Of a stretch of 64,000 bases of DNA, positions 7,144 through 16,981 are shown piece by piece. A program made the translations under genes and the position numbers. Origin of the DNA: Acidimicrobiaceae bacterium (GTDB taxonomy: Bacteria > Actinomycetota > Acidimicrobiia > Acidimicrobiales > Aldehydirespiratoraceae); assembly GCA_009842325.1 (NCBI GenBank), contig VYFQ01000003.1, positions 177,459 to 241,458 of the forward strand, in the 5' to 3' direction. The notes under the pieces are model-generated. The model had not been told where the DNA came from. It did no database searches and worked only from the letters and a program-made list of their open reading frames with translations. Position 1 is the first letter of the stretch; each line of letters opens with the position of its first letter.

Positions 7144-8580
7144 ATGGCGCGGCCGGTGTCCACTACCGTCGAACTCGTGGGGAGCGCCCTCGGCGACCGA
7201 GGTCCGATCGTCGTGGTCGGAGCGGGACCGGCCGGCGCGTTGATGGCCGTCTATCTGGCCCGGCAGGGGTGCGACGTGACCGTTTACGAGTCTCGTCCCG
7301 ACATTCGACGCGTCGACATCGGTGCGGGCCGGTCCATCAACCTCGCCCTGGCCACCCGGGGAATCGTGCCGCTGGTCGACGTCGGTGTGATCGACCGGGT
7401 CGACGCCATCACGATCCCCATGCGGGGCCGGATGATCCATGCCGGGGACTCGACCGAACCCGTCCTACAGCCCTACGGCACACGCCCCCACGAAGTGATC
7501 CACTCGGTGTCGAGACGCGACCTGAACGCCATCCTTCTCGACGCGGCCGAGGCCACCGGCCGGGTGAGCATCGACTTCGAGAGCTCCGTGCGCTCGATCG
7601 ACTTCGACGCGGGTGCACTCGCCGTGGCCACGCCCGGCAGCATGCGCACCGTCCCGTTCGGCACCGTGTTCGCGGCCGACGGGGCCGGATCGGAGCTCCG
7701 TAGGGCGATCACTGCCGCCAACGGGGGCACGGCCGAGGTCGACTGGCTCGACCACGGGTACAAGGAACTGGAGATCCCTCCGGCCGACGGGGGCAGGTTC
7801 CGCCTCGACCCCCACGGGCTTCACATCTGGCCGCGAGGCGAATTCATGCTCATAGCGCTGCCCAATCCCGAAGGCGACTTCACCGCCACCCTGTTCGCGC
7901 CCAACGAGGGCGAGCAAAGCTTCGCATCGCTGTCGGACCCGGAAGCGGTGTCGCTGTTCTTCAAGGAGGAGTTCGGTGACTTCGTGCCCCTGGTTCCCGA
8001 CCTCGTCGAGCAGTTCTTCGAGAACCCCGCCGGCCGGCTGGCCACCATGCGATGCCGCGGCTGGTCGGCGGACGACCAGGCGGTGCTCCTAGGTGACGCC
8101 GCCCACGCCATCGTGCCCTTCCACGGGCAGGGCATGAACCTGGCCATGGAGTCGGCCCGGGCCCTCGACCGGCATCTCCGGGCCCAGCCCGACGACATCG
8201 CGGCCGCCTTCACCGCCTTCGAGGCCGAGCGCAAACCCAACGCCGACGCCATCGCCGACATGGCGCTCGACAACTACGTGGAGATGCGGGCCGGCGTGGT
8301 CGACCCCGGCTACCTGATCCGGCGCGAGCTGGCCCTGGAGCTCCAGCGCCGCCACCCTGACCGCCTGAGCCCGCGCTACAACATGGTGATGTTCTCGACG
8401 ATGCCCTACGCCGAGGCCGCTGCCCGCGCCGCCCGCCAGGGCGAGATTCTGGGCGAGCTGACCGCCGGCAGGGCATCGCTGGACGACGTCGACATGGACC
8501 GAGCAACTGAACTCGTCGCCAGACTGGAGCCTCTGCCCGAACCCGACCCGTTGGCCAGGCCCAACGTCCTGTCGGTGTGA
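7144..8580 (+). CDS. kmo: Kynurenine 3-monooxygenase, 478 aa
   Basis: This FAD-dependent aromatic hydroxylase converts L-kynurenine to 3-hydroxykynurenine with NADPH and O2. The dinucleotide-binding motif VVVGAGPAGALMAVYLARQG is at about residues 23-42. GRSINLALATRG, HSVSRRDLNAILL and the second FAD motif GDAAHAIVPFHGQGMN (near residue 316) are all KMO-like. Family length is about 450-480 aa. The true start may be GTG 7177, which has TACCGT 7 nt upstream and still leaves the whole FAD domain. Tryptophan 2,3-dioxygenase follows 13 bp downstream, almost certainly in the same operon. Confidence 0.9.
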   Translation: MARPVSTTVELVGSALGDRGPIVVVGAGPAGALMAVYLARQGCDVTVYESRPDIRRVDIGAGRSINLALATRGIVPLVDVGVIDRVDAITIPMRGRMIHAGDSTEPVLQPYGTRPHEVIHSVSRRDLNAILLDAAEATGRVSIDFESSVRSIDFDAGALAVATPGSMRTVPFGTVFAADGAGSELRRAITAANGGTAEVDWLDHGYKELEIPPADGGRFRLDPHGLHIWPRGEFMLIALPNPEGDFTATLFAPNEGEQSFASLSDPEAVSLFFKEEFGDFVPLVPDLVEQFFENPAGRLATMRCRGWSADDQAVLLGDAAHAIVPFHGQGMNLAMESARALDRHLRAQPDDIAAAFTAFEAERKPNADAIADMALDNYVEMRAGVVDPGYLIRRELALELQRRHPDRLSPRYNMVMFSTMPYAEAAARAARQGEILGELTAGRASLDDVDMDRATELVARLEPLPEPDPLARPNVLSV

Positions 8581-8593
8581 TGGGAGGGCTCCC

Positions 8594-9397
8594 ATGAGCG
8601 ACGAACTCACCTACGACTCCTACCTGCGGATTCCCCAGTTGCTGTCGCTCCAGCAGTGCCGCTCGACCGACCCCGACACCGGCGAGCCCGAACACGACGA
8701 GACGCTGTTCATCGTCATCCACCAGGTCTATGAGCTGTGGTTCAAGCAGGTCCTCCACGAGCTCGACGAACTCTGCCGCCATCTCGACGCCGACGAGCCG
8801 TCCAGGGGAACCCACCAGCTGAAGCGGGTGCTCAAGATCCTCAAGACGCTGGTCGCCCAGCTCGATGTGCTCGAGACCATGACCCCGCTCGAGTTCGCCT
8901 CCTTCCGGCCGTTCCTGGAGAGCGCCAGCGGCTTCCAGTCGTCCCAGTTCCGCGAGCTCGAGTTGCTGCTCGGCCAGTTCGACGCCTCCCTGCTCGACCT
9001 GGTCGATCACGACCCGGCTGCTCGGGCCCGGCTGGAGCGCCGGTTGCAGGAACCGACAGTCTGGGACGCCTTCGTCCGGTGCCTCGGCCGCAGCGGGTAC
9101 GACATCGGTGAGTCGGTGACCGACCGCGACGTGACGCTCCCGCACGAGCCCTCAGAAGAGGTTCAGGCCGCCCTGGTCGAGATCTACCGAACCGATCCTG
9201 CGCTAATGGAGGTCTGCGAGCTGCTGACCGACTTCGACGAGGGCTTCATGGAGTGGCGCTACCGCCATGTGATGATGGTGCAGCGCACCATCGGCACCAA
9301 GCACGGCACAGGCGGCTCTGACGGGGCCGCCTACCTTCGTACCACCATCATGCGCCCCGCGTTCCCCGACCTGTGGGCCATCCGCACGTCGTTCTGA
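8594..9397 (+). CDS. kynA: Tryptophan 2,3-dioxygenase, 267 aa
   Basis: This heme dioxygenase opens the indole ring of L-tryptophan to N-formylkynurenine, the first step of the kynurenine pathway. Recognisable segments are LTYDSYLRIPQLLSLQ, FIVIHQVYELWFKQVLHELD with the distal-site His/Tyr region, FESASGF-type substrate loop (FLESASGFQSSQFRELE), and the C-terminal GTGGSDGAAYLRTTI that closes the active site. Length matches the bacterial enzymes (about 270-280 aa). GGGAGGG precedes the ATG. It is cotranscribed with kmo and converges on the formamidase-like gene, with 7 bp between the two stop codons. Confidence 0.93.
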   Translation: MSDELTYDSYLRIPQLLSLQQCRSTDPDTGEPEHDETLFIVIHQVYELWFKQVLHELDELCRHLDADEPSRGTHQLKRVLKILKTLVAQLDVLETMTPLEFASFRPFLESASGFQSSQFRELELLLGQFDASLLDLVDHDPAARARLERRLQEPTVWDAFVRCLGRSGYDIGESVTDRDVTLPHEPSEEVQAALVEIYRTDPALMEVCELLTDFDEGFMEWRYRHVMMVQRTIGTKHGTGGSDGAAYLRTTIMRPAFPDLWAIRTSF

Positions 9398-9404
9398 GCG
9401 CCAC

Positions 9405-10265
9405 CTAGCCGGCCTGCCCCAGGATGAACCGGCCGGTGGGGGAGTCGGGGGCGCGCAGCTCATCAAGGATGTCGAAGTGGTCGCAACCAGGCACGACCTG
9501 GAGCGAGATCTGCGACAGATGCTGTCTCCACGCGGTGTGCAGAGCGTTGGTCTGCGCATGGAACGCGTCCGATTCCTCGGATCCGATCAGCAGGTGAACC
9601 GGCACATCCTTGAGCGGCCGACGGTAGAGCGGCGAGAGTCCGGGTACGTCTGCGGCGACGAGGCCCACGGCGTCGTTCACGTACGACGCGGCGATGGGGG
9701 CGAGGTCGTACACGCCGCTTATGAGCACAGCCCTCGCTGGCAGTTGCGCGGCATCCTCGCCTCCCATGCCCGAGAGAATCGCGGCGGTGAGATGGGCTCC
9801 GGCCGAGTGTCCGGCCAGCACGATCCGGTCGCGATCGAGGCCGAATTCACCTGCCCTGCGCGCGAGTGTCGAGAGAGCTAGCGCCATCTCGTCAACGATC
9901 TGGGCCAGGCTCGCCTCGGGAGCCAGGGTGTAGCCGACCCCGACGAGGGCCCAGTTGTTGCCGGTGAGGCAGCGGGCAGGAAAGCCCGACCACATCTTGC
10001 TGCCTCGCTGCCAGAAGCCGCCATGGATGAACACGAGGCAACCGATGGGGTCGGATGCGCCGCGCGGCCGGTACAGATCCATCTTCTGACGCGGCCCGGC
10101 TCCGTAGGCGACGTCGAGCGTGCAGAGGACCCCAGGTGCAGTGGCGAGTTCCTCCGTCTCGGTCTCGAGTCGTTGGAGAACACCGACCGCGTCTCTGGCC
10201 GACTTGCTGGGAGAGAGCTGCCAGTCCAGCTCCTCTTGCGAGAGATGATCAAACGCAACTCTCAT
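9405..10265 (-). CDS. Arylformamidase-like alpha/beta hydrolase (kynurenine formamidase), 286 aa
   Basis: The probable reaction is hydrolysis of N-formylkynurenine to kynurenine and formate. The oxyanion-hole motif HGGFW (in LVFIHGGFWQRGSKMW, near residue 81) and the nucleophile elbow GHSAGAH (near residue 150) are those of the AFMID-type hydrolases. DHFDILDEL near the C-terminus supplies the catalytic His. This is not the unrelated cyclase-fold KynB used by many bacteria, so no symbol is given. Its position next to tryptophan dioxygenase supports the assignment; carboxylesterase is the main alternative. Confidence 0.78.
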   Translation of the reverse strand: MRVAFDHLSQEELDWQLSPSKSARDAVGVLQRLETETEELATAPGVLCTLDVAYGAGPRQKMDLYRPRGASDPIGCLVFIHGGFWQRGSKMWSGFPARCLTGNNWALVGVGYTLAPEASLAQIVDEMALALSTLARRAGEFGLDRDRIVLAGHSAGAHLTAAILSGMGGEDAAQLPARAVLISGVYDLAPIAASYVNDAVGLVAADVPGLSPLYRRPLKDVPVHLLIGSEESDAFHAQTNALHTAWRQHLSQISLQVVPGCDHFDILDELRAPDSPTGRFILGQAG

Positions 10266-10280
10266 GGGTCAGGTCGTTCC

Positions 10281-10332
10281 GGGCATGACTTCCACTCCGG
10301 ATGATTCTGGCGGCAGTTCCGGAGTCATGCCC
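10281..10332. promoter_or_regulatory. Inverted repeat in the divergent formamidase / hydrolase promoter region
   Basis: GGGCATGACT (10281-10290) is repeated inverted as AGTCATGCCC (10323-10332). CCGGA (10297-10301) and TCCGG (10318-10322) extend the pairing across a 6-nt bulge in the left arm. It lies within the 249-bp gap between the divergent genes starting at 10265 and 10515. It could be an operator or a transcript hairpin. The rest of the gap holds AT-richer promoter-like sequence (for example TATAGC near 10410) that I cannot assign. Confidence 0.45.
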
Positions 10333-10514
10333 TTGAAAGGATCGATCTGGCCTTCCGAGAGACCTGCGCTGACCGTTGCCATACCAGAGGCGATAAGTCT
10401 GCTGACGCGTATAGCAATAGCGCCCCGGAGTTGTCCGGATCGATGATTGTGCGTGCTGCCGCGGTGCCGAGCGGCTGCGGCACAGACCAATCATCCAGAC
10501 AGGAGCATGGGGCG

Positions 10515-11249
10515 ATGGCCGATACGTACGTCCTTATCCACGGGGCATGGCACGACGGGTCTGGCTGGGCCGACGTGGCCGACCGCATCCGGGCCGAGGG
10601 CCACACCGTCCACACCCCGACACTGGCCGGCAACGGCCACGGGGACGACATCGACCGCACGATCGGCCACGACGTTGCCACCGCGTCGGCGGTGACGTAC
10701 ATCGAGCAGAACGACCTGAGCGACATAGTCCTCGTAGGACACAGCTACGGCGGCACGATCATCTCCGCCGTCGCCGAGGCGATCGGCGAGAGGATCAAGC
10801 GGCTCGTCTACTGGAACGCCTTCGTGCTGCTCGACGGCGAGTCGATCGACGATGTCAGCCCGCCCCACTACAAGGGCATGATGGACGGCAGTGCCGCCGA
10901 GCGCGGCGACGGGGCGTGTGTCCTGCCCTTCGTCGTGTGGCGCGAGGTCTTCTGCAACGACATGGACGTCGCCGAGGCCCAGCGAACCTACGGGTTGACC
11001 AGCCCCCACCCCCGCAAGACGCTGTCGGACAAGCTGAGCCTGAAGCGATTCTGGGACCTGCCCATCGGGAAGTCCTACATCAACTGCACCGAGGACATCG
11101 CCATGCCCCACGGCGAGTACGCATGGCATCCCCGCTTCAGCGCCCGGCTGGGCCTGGCCCGCATCGTGCAGATGCCCGGCGGCCACGAGGCGCTGTTCTC
11201 CGACCCGGAACTGCTGGCCGCCAAGATCATCGAGGCCGGACGGGACTGA
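10515..11249 (+). CDS. Alpha/beta hydrolase, salicylate-esterase/hydroxynitrile-lyase-like, 244 aa
   Basis: The motif YVLIHGAWHDGSGWADVA at the N-terminus and the nucleophile elbow VGHSYGGTII (Ser near residue 81) define an alpha/beta hydrolase of the plant MES/HNL-like group common in actinobacteria. The C-terminal PGGHEALFSDP carries the catalytic His. It probably hydrolyses a small ester or a ring-cleavage product. Its place within the kynurenine region makes a role in handling an aromatic-degradation intermediate possible, but the substrate is not evident. I chose ATG 10515; AGGAG lies 10-14 nt upstream. Confidence 0.75.
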   Translation: MADTYVLIHGAWHDGSGWADVADRIRAEGHTVHTPTLAGNGHGDDIDRTIGHDVATASAVTYIEQNDLSDIVLVGHSYGGTIISAVAEAIGERIKRLVYWNAFVLLDGESIDDVSPPHYKGMMDGSAAERGDGACVLPFVVWREVFCNDMDVAEAQRTYGLTSPHPRKTLSDKLSLKRFWDLPIGKSYINCTEDIAMPHGEYAWHPRFSARLGLARIVQMPGGHEALFSDPELLAAKIIEAGRD

Positions 11250-11319
11250 AGCAGGCGCTCCCCGGACAGTCTCAAGTCTGCGCGGGAAGCTTCTTGCTAC
11301 ATAGCGGTATTGTTATGGC

Positions 11320-12255
11320 ATGCGGCCTGCGGAGCTGCTGTCCCGGCAGATCCGGCTGCGGCACATGGTCGTAGCCGCCACCATCGCCCACCGTGGATCG
11401 ATCCGCGAGGCCAGTGCAGTCCTGCACCTCACGCAGCCGGCGACGTCGCGAACGTTGGCCGAACTCGAACGGATCCTCGGCGTCCGGCTGTTCGACCGGG
11501 GCCCCAAGGGCATGACGGTCACCGCGGCCGGCGCGCCCCTCATCACTCACATGCAGCTCGTCGCTTCGGAGGTGGGCTCGCTGTTGCGGCACGCTGAGGA
11601 GATCGTCGACGGTCGCAGTGGGGAAGTGCGGGTGGGCACGCTGCTGGCCGGGACGGCGGACATCCTGCCCAGTGCCGTCTTCGAGCTCACCCGCCGGCTC
11701 CCCGACATCCAGGTCGCGATCTCCGAGGGGACACCGGACCGGCTTCACGAGAACCTGATGTCAGGTCAAGTCGACTTCGTGGTGGGCCGGGTGACCCCTC
11801 TCGCCTCGATGCGGGGGGTGCAAGTTGAGCCGCTGTACGACGACGACGTGCATGTGGTCTGCACCCCCGGCCACGCCCGCTCCCGCCACCGGGGCAGCCT
11901 GGCCGAGCTGGTAGACGACGCCTGGATCCTGCCCCCGCGCGACACGTCGCTGCGCCAGCAGATCGAAGCTGCGTTCATTCGGGGGTGCAGCCGCACACCG
12001 GGCAACGTCACCGAGTGCGTCGCTCCAGTGCCTCTGCGGGCGCTCGTGCTACGGGGCGAGCACCTGGCGGTCGTGCCGTCGGGGGTCTTCACCGACGACT
12101 TCGAGCGCGACGCGCTGGTGTCGTTGCCGGTCGACATCGAGGGCACGTTGGTCCCCGTCGGCGTAATCACCCGATCGGGTGGCGAACTGCCCTCCAGCGC
12201 CCGCGCCCTCATCGAGGCGTTGCGACACGCAGCCGGCGATCGGACCGAGACGTGA
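11320..12255 (+). CDS. LysR-family transcriptional regulator, 311 aa
   Basis: An N-terminal winged helix-turn-helix spans about residues 10-70 (GSIREASAVLHLTQPATSRT, then ELERILGVRLFDRG), followed by a linker helix and a periplasmic-binding-protein-like effector domain to the C-terminus. Length is typical. It lies between the hydrolase gene and the aldehyde dehydrogenase operon, all on the plus strand, so it is the obvious candidate regulator of the kynurenine genes with a pathway intermediate as co-inducer. That role is inferred from position only. Confidence 0.85.
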   Translation: MRPAELLSRQIRLRHMVVAATIAHRGSIREASAVLHLTQPATSRTLAELERILGVRLFDRGPKGMTVTAAGAPLITHMQLVASEVGSLLRHAEEIVDGRSGEVRVGTLLAGTADILPSAVFELTRRLPDIQVAISEGTPDRLHENLMSGQVDFVVGRVTPLASMRGVQVEPLYDDDVHVVCTPGHARSRHRGSLAELVDDAWILPPRDTSLRQQIEAAFIRGCSRTPGNVTECVAPVPLRALVLRGEHLAVVPSGVFTDDFERDALVSLPVDIEGTLVPVGVITRSGGELPSSARALIEALRHAAGDRTET

Positions 12256-12334
12256 CACTCGCCGGCTGCGGCGGTTACCAGGACTGGTATGTGGCATCGG
12301 AGACTTGGCACTCGCGTCCAGCCGGGCAGCGACT

Positions 12335-12340
12335 TAGATT
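12335..12340 (+). promoter_or_regulatory. -10 box, leaderless-type, of the aldehyde dehydrogenase operon
   Basis: TAGATT ends 6 nt before the ATG at 12347. TTGGCA occurs at 12305, but the 24-bp spacing is too long for a standard -35. Confidence 0.35.
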
Positions 12341-12346
12341 CGAGCC

Positions 12347-13792
12347 ATGGCTGCGATGACTGACTACCCAGATGTCGGGCTCTACATAGGGGGTTCCTGG
12401 CGAACGACCGCCGATGATCTGCCGGTGGTCAATCCGGCGAACGAGCAGGTCATCGGCCGGGTGGCCCGCGCCGGCCGGCAGGATCTCGACGACGCCTTGG
12501 AGGCAGCCTCCAAGGGGTTCGAGGTCTGGAGCCAGACTGCGCCCAAGGACCGGGCCGAGGTCCTGCGCACGGCCGCGTCGCTCATGCGGGAGCGCCAGGC
12601 CGAGATCGCGCACGACATCACCCTCGAACTGGGCAAGCCGTACCCGCAGGCCAAGCTGGAAGTCATCCGGGGCTGCGAGTTCTTCGAATGGGACGCCGGG
12701 GAGGCGGTGCGCACCTACGGTCGGGTCATCCCCAGTGCACCGGGCATCAACTACATCGTGCACCAGCAGCCCATCGGGCCGGTGGCCGCGTTCTCGCCCT
12801 GGAACTTCCCGATGAGCCAGCCTGCTCGCAAGGTGGCCGGCGCGGTGGCCGCGGGGTGCTCGGTCATCCTCAAGCCGGCCGAGGAGACCCCGGCGGGTGC
12901 CATGCACATCGTGCGGGCCTTCCACGACGCGGGCCTGCCGCCCGGTGTGCTGAACCTGGTATGCGGCGTGCCGTCTGAGATCTCCGAGCATCTGATCCCG
13001 CACGAGGCGATCCGGCTCGTCGCCTTCACCGGCTCAACTGCGGTGGGCCGGCACCTCACCGGGCTGGCCTCCGACCACATGACCCCGGTGCTGATGGAGC
13101 TGGGTGGCCACGCGCCGGTCATCGTGTGCGAGGACGTCGATGTCAGGGCGGCCGCGGTCACTTCAGCGGTTCGCAAGATGCGCAACGCCGGGCAGGTCTG
13201 CACGTCTCCGACGCGGTTCTTCGTCCATGACAGCATCTACCGGGAGTTCCTCGACACGTTCACCGAACGGGCCGCGGCCACGGTGGTCGGCGACCCGATG
13301 GAGCCCGGCGTGGAGATGGGGCCGCTGGCCAACGACCGCCGGCTGGCGGCGATGACCGAATTCGTGGCCGACGCCCGCGACAAGGGCGCCGAGGTCACCA
13401 CGGGCGGATCGCGGATCGGAACGTCGGGCTACTTCTTCGAGCCCACCGTGCTGGCCGACGTCCCCGACGATGCCCGGGTGATGCAGGTCGAGCCTTTCGG
13501 GCCCCTGGCCATCGTCAACCGGGTGGGTTCGCTCGACGAGGCCATCGATCAGGCCAACTCGGTGCCCTTCGGGCTGGCGGCCTACGGGTTCACCAACAGG
13601 GCCGACTACATCGACCGGATGGTGGAGCGGGTCGAGACCGGGAACCTCTCGATCAACACGCTGGAGGCCTCCGTGCCCGAGACGCCCTTCGGTGGGGTTA
13701 AGTCCAGCGGCTACGGCCGCGAGGGCGGGGTAGAGGGCCTGCACAACTACATGGTCGTCAAGAACGTCTCCCACAGCATTTCAATCGTCTAG
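12347..13792 (+). CDS. NAD(P)-dependent aldehyde dehydrogenase, 481 aa
   Basis: This is a full-length ALDH-superfamily enzyme oxidising an aldehyde to a carboxylate. FSPWNFPMSQPARK and SVILKPAEETP form the cofactor site. FTGSTAVGRHL is the Rossmann turn, MELGGHAPVIV carries the general-base Glu, and NAGQVCTSPTRFF has the catalytic Cys near residue 285. The sequence resembles succinate- or glutarate-semialdehyde dehydrogenases. In this operon, upstream of a DHDPS-family gene and 3-hydroxyanthranilate dioxygenase, a good hypothesis is 2-aminomuconate-6-semialdehyde dehydrogenase, but sequence alone does not prove it. Confidence 0.85.
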   Translation: MAAMTDYPDVGLYIGGSWRTTADDLPVVNPANEQVIGRVARAGRQDLDDALEAASKGFEVWSQTAPKDRAEVLRTAASLMRERQAEIAHDITLELGKPYPQAKLEVIRGCEFFEWDAGEAVRTYGRVIPSAPGINYIVHQQPIGPVAAFSPWNFPMSQPARKVAGAVAAGCSVILKPAEETPAGAMHIVRAFHDAGLPPGVLNLVCGVPSEISEHLIPHEAIRLVAFTGSTAVGRHLTGLASDHMTPVLMELGGHAPVIVCEDVDVRAAAVTSAVRKMRNAGQVCTSPTRFFVHDSIYREFLDTFTERAAATVVGDPMEPGVEMGPLANDRRLAAMTEFVADARDKGAEVTTGGSRIGTSGYFFEPTVLADVPDDARVMQVEPFGPLAIVNRVGSLDEAIDQANSVPFGLAAYGFTNRADYIDRMVERVETGNLSINTLEASVPETPFGGVKSSGYGREGGVEGLHNYMVVKNVSHSISIV

Positions 13793-13812
13793 CCAAGGGG
13801 CAGCCCCGCGCC

Positions 13813-15328
<1,516 letters not shown>

Positions 15329-15443
15329 CAGGGGCGCCGACGTTCGGCGACTCGGGGACGCAACCGCGGACGTGCTATCCCAGGATGCATAACTCAATTG
15401 GTATGTCTTCGCCCATAGCCGGCACTGGCGGGCTCGATCCGCG

Positions 15444-15455
15444 GAATCTAGATTC
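15444..15455. promoter_or_regulatory. 12-bp perfect palindrome upstream of the ABC transporter operon
   Basis: GAATCTAGATTC is self-complementary and lies 46 bp upstream of the binding-protein ATG. It is in the 173-bp gap after the dioxygenase gene. It is a plausible operator, although a chance palindrome cannot be excluded. GGGAGGGC at about 15492-15499 is the ribosome binding site. Confidence 0.35.
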
Positions 15456-15501
15456 GACCAAATCGCGGTGCGTACGGTCCCGCGTAATCAAGGGAGGGCA
15501 A

Positions 15502-16893
15502 ATGGGAGGAACCACGAATTTGAGACGCACGCGGTCATGGTGGCTTTGGCGTGCGGTGGCGATTGTGGCCACGTTCGGCATCTTGGCGGCCGCCTGCGGC
15601 GACGATGACGAGGATGCCGCACCGGCCGAGACGGCGGAGGCCGCGCCCGAGGCTGCACCTGAGCCGGAACCGGCTGAAGAGCCCGAGGCTGCACCTGAGC
15701 CGGAACCGGCTGAAGAGCCCGAGGCTGCACCTGAGCCGGAACCGGCCGAGGAACCCGAGGCTGCACCTGAGCCGGAACCGGCCGAGGAACCCGAGGTGGT
15801 CGGCGGGGAGGTCAAGGTCGGGATGATCACCACCCTCTCAACCGGGGCGGCCTACCTCGGCGAGGGAATCCGCGACGCCTTCATACTGGCCTTCGAGCTC
15901 GACGGCCGTTACGAACTCGATCTCATTGTTGAGGATGACGGCCGCGATCCGGCTTTCGCCCAGCAGTTGGCCGACCGCATGCTCACCAGGGACGAAGTCG
16001 ACGTGATGACCGGGATCGTGTTCTCGAACGTCGCCGGCGCGGTCGTGCCGCAGGTGGTCAACGCGGGAACCATCTACATCAGCCCCAACGCAGCGCCGTC
16101 ACCATTCGCCGGCGCCCAGTGTCACGAGAACTACTTCGTGGCGTCCTGGCAGAACGACAACCAGTCCGAGGCGATGGGCGTGTACGTCGCCAGCCAGGGT
16201 TACGACAGCGTGATCGCGCTGGCGCCGAACTATCAGGCCGGCCACGACCTGGTGGCCGGCTTCAAGCGCTTCTTCGGCGAAGTGGACGAGGAGATCTACA
16301 CCGAGCTGGGAGCGACCGACTACGCCCAGGCCATCGCGCAGATCCGGGAGGCGAACCCCGAAGCGGTGTACTTCTTCTACCCCGGCGGGATGGGCATCGC
16401 CTTCGTGCAGCAGTACATCGCGTCCGGTCTCGAGATCCCGATATTCGGCCCCATGTCGTCGTTCGACGAGGTCATAGTGGACGCCATCGGGGACGTGTCC
16501 CTGGGCCTGTTCAACTCCTCGTTCTGGGCGCCCGACATGGACAATGAGGCCAACAGGGTGTTCGTCGAGGCGTACCGCGAGAAGTACGGCACCACCCCGA
16601 CGGCCTACGCAGCCCAGGGCTACGACGCCGCGCTGCTGCTGATCTCCGCACTGGACGCCAACGGAGGCAGCGCCAGCGACACCGCCGGCATGCGCGAAGC
16701 GCTCAAGGCTGCCGACTTCGACAGCGTCCGCGGCAAGTTCAGGTTCAACACCAACAATCACCCGATCCAGGACTGGTACCTCCTCGAGGTCATCAGGGAT
16801 CCGGTCCACGGCGACCTCACCAACACGATCGTCGCCACCATCCTTGAGGATCACGAGGACGCCTACGCCTCCGACTGCCCCTTGACCGGCTGA
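15502..16893 (+). CDS. Branched-chain-amino-acid-type ABC transporter binding lipoprotein, 463 aa
   Basis: This is an extracytoplasmic substrate-binding protein of the LivK/HAAT family. The N-terminus has basic residues, a hydrophobic helix and the lipobox ILAAAC (Cys near 33), so it is a lipoprotein. An acidic Pro/Glu/Ala linker made of four 12-residue repeats (15649-15792) tethers a two-lobed type I binding domain (GEVKVGMITTLSTGAAYLG onward). ATG 15502 has a strong GGGAGGG site. The next gene is the LivH permease, after a long hairpin. The ligand may be tryptophan, kynurenine or a related aromatic amino acid, judging from context only. Confidence 0.85.
   Translation: MGGTTNLRRTRSWWLWRAVAIVATFGILAAACGDDDEDAAPAETAEAAPEAAPEPEPAEEPEAAPEPEPAEEPEAAPEPEPAEEPEAAPEPEPAEEPEVVGGEVKVGMITTLSTGAAYLGEGIRDAFILAFELDGRYELDLIVEDDGRDPAFAQQLADRMLTRDEVDVMTGIVFSNVAGAVVPQVVNAGTIYISPNAAPSPFAGAQCHENYFVASWQNDNQSEAMGVYVASQGYDSVIALAPNYQAGHDLVAGFKRFFGEVDEEIYTELGATDYAQAIAQIREANPEAVYFFYPGGMGIAFVQQYIASGLEIPIFGPMSSFDEVIVDAIGDVSLGLFNSSFWAPDMDNEANRVFVEAYREKYGTTPTAYAAQGYDAALLLISALDANGGSASDTAGMREALKAADFDSVRGKFRFNTNNHPIQDWYLLEVIRDPVHGDLTNTIVATILEDHEDAYASDCPLTG
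15649..15792 (+). repeat. Four tandem 36-bp repeats inside the binding-lipoprotein linker
   Basis: Units at 15649, 15685, 15721 and 15757 each encode EAAPEPEPAEEP. Units 1 and 2 share the form ending GCTGAAGAGCCC, and units 3 and 4 share GCCGAGGAACCC, which suggests recent stepwise duplication. The in-frame length should allow copy-number variation without a frameshift. Confidence 0.9.
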
Positions 16894-16906
16894 ACGTCGG
16901 CTACGT

Positions 16907-16951
16907 TCGGGCCGGTCCGCCGGGTGCTCGCGCTCCCGCGGACCGGCCCGA
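16907..16951 (+). terminator. Strong hairpin between binding protein and LivH permease
   Basis: A perfect 14-bp stem, TCGGGCCGGTCCGC (16907-16920) with GCGGACCGGCCCGA (16938-16951), encloses a 17-nt loop. No U-tract follows. In ABC operons such hairpins typically protect or partly terminate the binding-protein mRNA, giving more binding protein than permease. Confidence 0.65.
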
Positions 16952-16981
16952 CCCATTCCCGACTAGCGGCGCGGCGACAGC

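Noticed and set aside
5868..7703. 611-codon plus-strand frame across the P450 gene
   Set aside because: Shadow of the P450 coding strand, running into the wrong frame of kmo; no recognisable domain.
15375..15833. 152-codon minus-strand frame rich in Ser/Gly/Ala
   Set aside because: It is the antisense of the Pro/Glu/Ala repeat linker of the binding lipoprotein; the repetitive composition is inherited.
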